Of a stretch of 64,000 nt of DNA, positions 60,213 to 64,000 are shown in pieces. The DNA is from Bacteroidota bacterium (GTDB taxonomy: Bacteria; Bacteroidota; Rhodothermia; Rhodothermales; Rubricoccaceae): assembly GCA_039821555.1 (NCBI GenBank), contig JBCBNX010000015.1, positions 1 through 64,000 of the forward strand. The letters run 5' to 3'. The translations under genes were made by a program, and so were the position numbers. The stretch's first letter is position 1; every line of letters begins with the position of its first letter. The notes beneath the pieces are model-generated. The model did not search any database and had not been told where the DNA came from. It saw nothing but the letters and a program-made list of their open reading frames with translations.

Positions 60213-60947
60213 GTGTCTCGACGCCTCTTGCTGCTCAGCAACTCGACCCTCCCGGGTGAGCCGTTCCTGAGTTGGCCTGCCGATGCGATTCGCGCCTTCC
60301 TCGGAGATACCGTGCAGCACGTGCTGTTCGTCCCGTTCGCAGGCGTCCGCATCTCGTTCGATGACTACAGTGCGCGTGTCCGAGAGCGCTTCGCCGATCT
60401 CGGCTATGCACTCGACAGTGTTCATGAGTGCCCCGATCCCATCGGGGCGGTCCATGGCGCGGAAGCGATTGTCGTGGGAGGTGGCAACACCTTTCATCTC
60501 GTCGCGCACCTGCACCGGCATGGTCTCGTCACAGAGATTGCCTCGCGGGTATTAGACGGGACGCCGTATGTCGGCTGGAGCGCCGGGGCCAACGTGGCCT
60601 GCCCGACGCTCTCGACGACGAACGACATGCCCATCGTAGAGCCTGCAAGCTTTGCCGCGCTCAACCTTGTTCCTTTCCAGATCAATCCGCACTTCACCGA
60701 CGCCCCGATCCCAAACCACGGCGGTGAGACCCGCTCCGAGCGCATCGCCGAGTTTGTGATCGCCAACCCGGCGCGCCGTGTGGTCGGCCTTCCCGAGGGC
60801 ACCGGCCTCCTCGTCGAAAGCGAGACGGTCACACTCGTAGGGGAGGCAAGCGCCACGCTGTTTAGCTCTGCGCATCCGCCGCGGCGGCTCTCTCCCGCTA
60901 ACCTCGGCGTGCTCCTCGCAGAACCCGTTTCTGACGCACCGGGCTGA
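60213..60947 (+). CDS. pepE: Dipeptidase E (alpha-aspartyl dipeptidase, S51)
   Basis: 244 residues from the GTG at 60213 (VSRRLLLLSNSTLPGE), which aligns with the known PepE N-terminus; an in-frame TTG at 60186 would add nine residues. Hydrolyses Asp-X dipeptides. Family marks: LLLLSNSTLPG, VLFVPFAGV, the VVGGGNTFHL loop and the nucleophile elbow GWSAGANVACPT (Ser), followed by FQINPHFTDAPI. Cytoplasmic. Its leader holds a palindromic candidate operator and a 17-bp tandem duplication. Confidence 0.92.
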   Translation: MSRRLLLLSNSTLPGEPFLSWPADAIRAFLGDTVQHVLFVPFAGVRISFDDYSARVRERFADLGYALDSVHECPDPIGAVHGAEAIVVGGGNTFHLVAHLHRHGLVTEIASRVLDGTPYVGWSAGANVACPTLSTTNDMPIVEPASFAALNLVPFQINPHFTDAPIPNHGGETRSERIAEFVIANPARRVVGLPEGTGLLVESETVTLVGEASATLFSSAHPPRRLSPANLGVLLAEPVSDAPG

Positions 60948-61259
60948 CAGACAGAATGGCACGCACCAGTTGCAGCGTCGGCACTCTCTGTCTCAGTGTC
61001 TCTTCCGCTGCACACGCCCCGTTGCCGAATCTGCACGCGCGATCCGTAAGACTGAAGCTCCTGCGGGCATCCATACTCGTATTCAGCCGTATTTTAATGC
61101 ACAACACTCCGAAATGTCAGCGGCCTGACGTATGTTCCGTGAATGATTCCGCCAATCTGACAGGACTTGTCGACCCGGCTTAGTTGTTGTTCAAACACTA
61201 GTCATCAACCCGTGCGCGTTCATTGCGCCACACGTTTTCGTTCGCCAACCATCACCGAC
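60948..61259. other. 312-bp intergenic region before the sigma factor gene
   Basis: Contains no credible gene. The middle (about 61078-61205) is AT-richer than its surroundings and probably holds the sigma-factor promoter, but I cannot point to a clear -35/-10 or Bacteroidota-type -33/-7 pair. A TGTCAG ... CTGACA inverted pair lies within it. Confidence 0.4.
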
Positions 61260-61928
61260 GTGGCTATTCCCACCATCCGTACGACCTCTGAGACGTCGCG
61301 CCGCCGCCCGCAGCGACACACGCCCGCACAGCGCCGCGCCGTCCTCACCGAAATGACCGACGAGGAGTTGATGAAGCTCTTCCAGCAGGGCACCGTGGAG
61401 GCCTTCGACCTCCTCGTGGGCCGCTACTCGGAGCGCCTCTCGCAGTACCTCTATCGGTTCACCAAGGACATGCGCCGCGTGGAAGACCTCCTCCAGGAGA
61501 CCTTCCTCCGCGTCTACCGCAACCGTCACTCCTACCAGCCGGTCGCGCGCTTCTCGACGTGGCTCTACACGATCGCGGGCAACCTCGCGCGCTCTGAGTA
61601 CCGCAAGCGCAAGCGCCGCCGCACGCGCTCGCTGCAGGCGCAGAGCCGCGACGGGGAGGAGTACGAACTCGAAATCCCCGACGACACCTACGCCGCCGAC
61701 ATCGACGCGGAGCGTGACTTCCAGGACCAGCACATCATGGCGGCCCTGAGCGAGCTTCCCGACAAGTTCCGCGAGGTCGTCGTGCTGCGCGATGTGCAGC
61801 AGCTCTCCTACGAGGAGATCGCCGACATCACGGGCCTCCCGATGGGCACGGTGAAGAGCCGCATCAACCGCGGTCGCACCAAGCTCCAGGGTATGCTCGC
61901 GGACATCTACCCGTTCTCGCAGAACTAG
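61260..61928 (+). CDS. RNA polymerase sigma factor, ECF-like sigma-70
   Basis: 222 residues from GTG 61260 (VAIPTIRTTSETSRRR); ATG 61353 (MTDEELMKLFQQG) is the shortest alternative. Region 2 is seen in AFDLLVGRYSERLSQYLYRF and EDLLQETFLRVYRNRHSY, and region 4 in LPDKFREVVVLRDVQQLSYE followed by EIADITGLPMGTVKSRINRG. A basic stretch (YRKRKRRRTRS) links them. No anti-sigma gene follows; the unit ends at a strong terminator. Confidence 0.93.
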   Translation: MAIPTIRTTSETSRRRPQRHTPAQRRAVLTEMTDEELMKLFQQGTVEAFDLLVGRYSERLSQYLYRFTKDMRRVEDLLQETFLRVYRNRHSYQPVARFSTWLYTIAGNLARSEYRKRKRRRTRSLQAQSRDGEEYELEIPDDTYAADIDAERDFQDQHIMAALSELPDKFREVVVLRDVQQLSYEEIADITGLPMGTVKSRINRGRTKLQGMLADIYPFSQN

Positions 61929-61989
61929 GCTCACGTCGCCTCCCTGCCCTGAACGGTTCGGGTCTACCCCACCCAGCCAGAACGAAAAC

Positions 61990-62025
61990 GCCCCCGGCCG
62001 CACCACGCGGCCGGGGGCTTTTTTT
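61990..62025 (+). terminator. Rho-independent terminator after the sigma factor gene
   Basis: A perfect 12-bp stem, GCCCCCGGCCGC (61990-62001) with GCGGCCGGGGGC (62007-62018), a five-base loop and seven T. It lies between convergent genes and may serve both. Confidence 0.92.
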
Positions 62026-62044
62026 ACGCCGGAGCGTCCGGGTT

Positions 62045-64000
62045 CTACAGCACCACGTCCACCACGATCCGGGCGATGGTGCCCGTGCGGTCGAACACCT
62101 CGGCACTCACGTCGGCCGGCAGCGAGGCGCCCTCAACGGCAATGCTCTCGGTGGCCGACCGCACGACCTCGATGCGAGGCGAGGAGGCACGCCGGTAGAC
62201 TACGGGCACCTGCGCGTAGGTGAACGCCATCGCGCCCGAGGGCACGTCGAGCGTCTGCGGTGTGTTGTCGAGGTCCACGTAGGCGAACATCGCCGGGGCG
62301 TCGAAGAACTCGTCGGGGCGGAGGAGCTGCGGCTCGAAGTGGAGCCGCCCGTGCTCGACGAAAACGCCGAGCTCGCCCCAGCGCCAGATCAGGTCCTCCT
62401 TCACCATGCCTGTCATGCCGGGCTGCTTGGCCCCGCCGGTGCCGGGCGAGTGCGAGTAGGGATCGGTCGGGAACGCACCGTATTCGAGCGGCGACTTGTT
62501 GAGCCCGAGCCCGCCGCGCAGGTCGTGGTAGCCCTCGGCGAGCTTCCGGAGCGTCTCGGCGTCCGCACCCGACTCGTGCGCACGGAGGAACGTCCGCTGC
62601 GCAGCCACGACGAGTTTCGACACCATGTGCCAGTAGATGCTGCCCAAGCCCTCGTAGCCGAAGAACGTGCCCGAGCGACCCGTGTAGGCGGGGTGGTCGA
62701 AGTGCGTGTCGAACAGGTCGATCAGCGCGGTGCGCTCGGCGGCGACGGCGTCCGGGTAGTCGGCCGCGAGGTCGTCGAGGGCGTCCGCGGCGTTGGCGCG
62801 GTTGCGGAACGTGCCATTGAAGTGGACGCCCCCGCGCACGTCGCGCACGACGAAACGCTCGTTGCCGTCGGCGAGCAACTGTTGCAGCAGCGGCGAGGCG
62901 GCCACGGCATCATCAGCGACATTGTTCTTGGCGAGGAAGCCCGGCAGGTCGCGGTCGGGATAGAGGCGGTAGGTGTGCTGGTCCGGCCGATAGAGGTCGC
63001 TCGTGCGCATAGCCTCGATGACGCCGAGAAGCGCCTCGGGATCGAGCACGCCCGCGCCGAGCGCAGCGACCTGCCCTTCGAGCATCGGGTAGAGCGTCTT
63101 CACGCCCACGCCGTCCGCGTCAATGCCCTCCGGGGGGATGACGAGCAGGTTGTAGGCATTCGCCAGGCCGTCGTCCTCGCGCCGGGCGTCGCGGAGTGTG
63201 GCGTCCACGGCGCGGCGCACGTCGTCGAAGAACGCTAGCACCGCAGCGGGCTCTGCCGTGCGTGTGTCTCCCGAGAGGCCGTCGGCGTAGAGGCGTGAGC
63301 GGTAAGCTTCGCCTGCCTGCCCGAGCGCGTCGAGCAGGTCCTTGCGCGTGGCGTCGGTGAGCGGGGCCTCGGCGTCGAAGCCAGCGAAGGCCGCGGCGAC
63401 GGCGTCGGTGAAGTCGGCGACTTCCTCGGCGAGCGTGACCGGACCGTCGGCGTCGGCGAAGATCGCCTGGATGAGGTCGAGGTAGCGTCGCAGCTCGTGC
63501 AGCGTCACCATCGAGATGCCGTAGCCGACGAGTGCGTTGTTGGCGTCGTTCCACTCCGGGCGCTGCGTGTTCATCCAGATGCCGCCGCCCGCCACGAAGT
63601 TGGAGAGCTTGGCGAGCAGCGGGACGAGCAGCTTCTCGGCGAGCGTCGCGCGCGCGATGGCGTCGCCCGTGTAGAGGAGCTTGCCATCGGCCCCGACCGC
63701 AGCGACGCGTTGCTCAATGCGGCCGTGCTCGTCGTGGTCGTAGCTGATGGTGTCGCGCGGGTCGGCGAGGAGGTCGGCGTACGAGCAGATGCGGTAGGGG
63801 ACGTTCGCGTAGGTGAACAGCCTCGCGTTGAGCCGCTTGCTGAGGCGTTCGGGCTCATGCTCGTGGACGAGTTCGAGCAGGTGCAGGAGGTAAATCAGCT
63901 GGTGGTCGCCCCAGTAGCCGATGTACGACCACTCGTCGTCGGGCTCGATGACCTCCCAGTCGATGCCGTTGTGGGAGATGCGGTACGGGTTGTAGCCGTC
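62045..64000 (-). CDS. Large protein of unknown function, N-terminus outside the window
   Basis: The minus strand is open from 64000 to the stop at 62045, giving at least 651 residues of one protein; it continues beyond the window edge. Recognisable stretches are WSYIGYWGDHQLIYLLHLLE, NFVAGGGIWMNTQRPEWNDA, NALVGYGISMVTLHELRRYL, GTFFGYEGLGSIYWHMVSKL and LGLNKSPLEYGAFPTDPYSH. Trp- and Tyr-rich helical segments with acidic residues suggest an alpha-helical carbohydrate-active or phosphorylase-like fold, but I cannot assign a family. No membrane segment in the visible part. Convergent with the sigma factor gene. Confidence 0.8.
   Translation of the reverse strand, partial: DGYNPYRISHNGIDWEVIEPDDEWSYIGYWGDHQLIYLLHLLELVHEHEPERLSKRLNARLFTYANVPYRICSYADLLADPRDTISYDHDEHGRIEQRVAAVGADGKLLYTGDAIARATLAEKLLVPLLAKLSNFVAGGGIWMNTQRPEWNDANNALVGYGISMVTLHELRRYLDLIQAIFADADGPVTLAEEVADFTDAVAAAFAGFDAEAPLTDATRKDLLDALGQAGEAYRSRLYADGLSGDTRTAEPAAVLAFFDDVRRAVDATLRDARREDDGLANAYNLLVIPPEGIDADGVGVKTLYPMLEGQVAALGAGVLDPEALLGVIEAMRTSDLYRPDQHTYRLYPDRDLPGFLAKNNVADDAVAASPLLQQLLADGNERFVVRDVRGGVHFNGTFRNRANAADALDDLAADYPDAVAAERTALIDLFDTHFDHPAYTGRSGTFFGYEGLGSIYWHMVSKLVVAAQRTFLRAHESGADAETLRKLAEGYHDLRGGLGLNKSPLEYGAFPTDPYSHSPGTGGAKQPGMTGMVKEDLIWRWGELGVFVEHGRLHFEPQLLRPDEFFDAPAMFAYVDLDNTPQTLDVPSGAMAFTYAQVPVVYRRASSPRIEVVRSATESIAVEGASLPADVSAEVFDRTGTIARIVVDVVL

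Overview
The window is high-GC DNA with the features of a Rhodothermota/Bacteroidota-type bacterium, most likely a marine Rhodothermales (Salinibacter/Rubricoccus-like). The reasons are: seven proteins with C-terminal type A sorting tails of the type IX secretion system (T9SS), families largely restricted to this group (DUF4837 and DUF4296 lipoproteins, Wzi-like outer-membrane barrel, short MGQQQLLLL pilin-like protein), no recognisable Shine-Dalgarno sequences, and often pyrimidine-rich leaders. This placement is an inference from content. I saw no rRNA, tRNA, CRISPR array or transposase.

Layout. 1-2.4 kb: a sensor-propeller-only protein and an AT-richer orphan gene, bracketed by an 11-bp direct repeat. 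2.5-9.6 kb: a MacB-type tripartite efflux system (permease, small secreted protein, ATPase, adaptor), divergent from a sigma-54 NtrC-family regulator that is followed by a leftover second copy of its own Fis-domain end. 10.3-16.9 kb: a large T9SS adhesin-like protein and a glycosidase-like T9SS protein. 16.9-19.6 kb: a GT2 glycosyltransferase, a secreted helical protein and a PlsC-like acyltransferase, plausibly making an acyl-glycosyl carotenoid. 19.8-24.1 kb: DUF4296 lipoprotein, AtuA-like domain, hisG, DUF4837 lipoprotein, trpA. 24.2-28.6 kb: Wzi-like barrel and a GH81 beta-1,3-glucanase. 28.6-41.8 kb: GNAT, prmC, SDR, aroB, an 8.2-kb antisense giant T9SS protein, aroC. 41.8-47.5 kb: a DUF433/DUF5615 toxin-antitoxin pair, DUF4870 protein, phytoene desaturase, a second FtsX-type permease, a histidine kinase. 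47.7-62 kb: secG, delta-60 propeller protein, serine hydrolase, mscL with a zinc ribbon, pilin-like protein, gpmI, two tandem CX4CH/Reeler-like T9SS paralogs, SDR, DnaJ-like protein, secreted protein, PepE, ECF sigma factor. 62 kb to the end: a large partial protein of unknown function.

The most unusual content is between the genes. Three intergenic copies of a ~115-bp element fold on paper into a four-way junction (outer stem plus three hairpins with no unpaired bases at the junction in two copies), and the third copy carries compensated base-pair changes. Several intergenic regions carry short arrays with 7- or 8-bp periodicity, two of them as facing inverted arrays. A REP-like inverted element lies inside the 3' end of the DUF4837 gene and supplies part of its reading frame. 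A 13-bp motif is shared exactly by the leaders of the phytoene desaturase and PepE genes.

Start codons are often GTG or TTG. I chose starts by signal peptides, family N-termini and leader composition, and say where they are uncertain.
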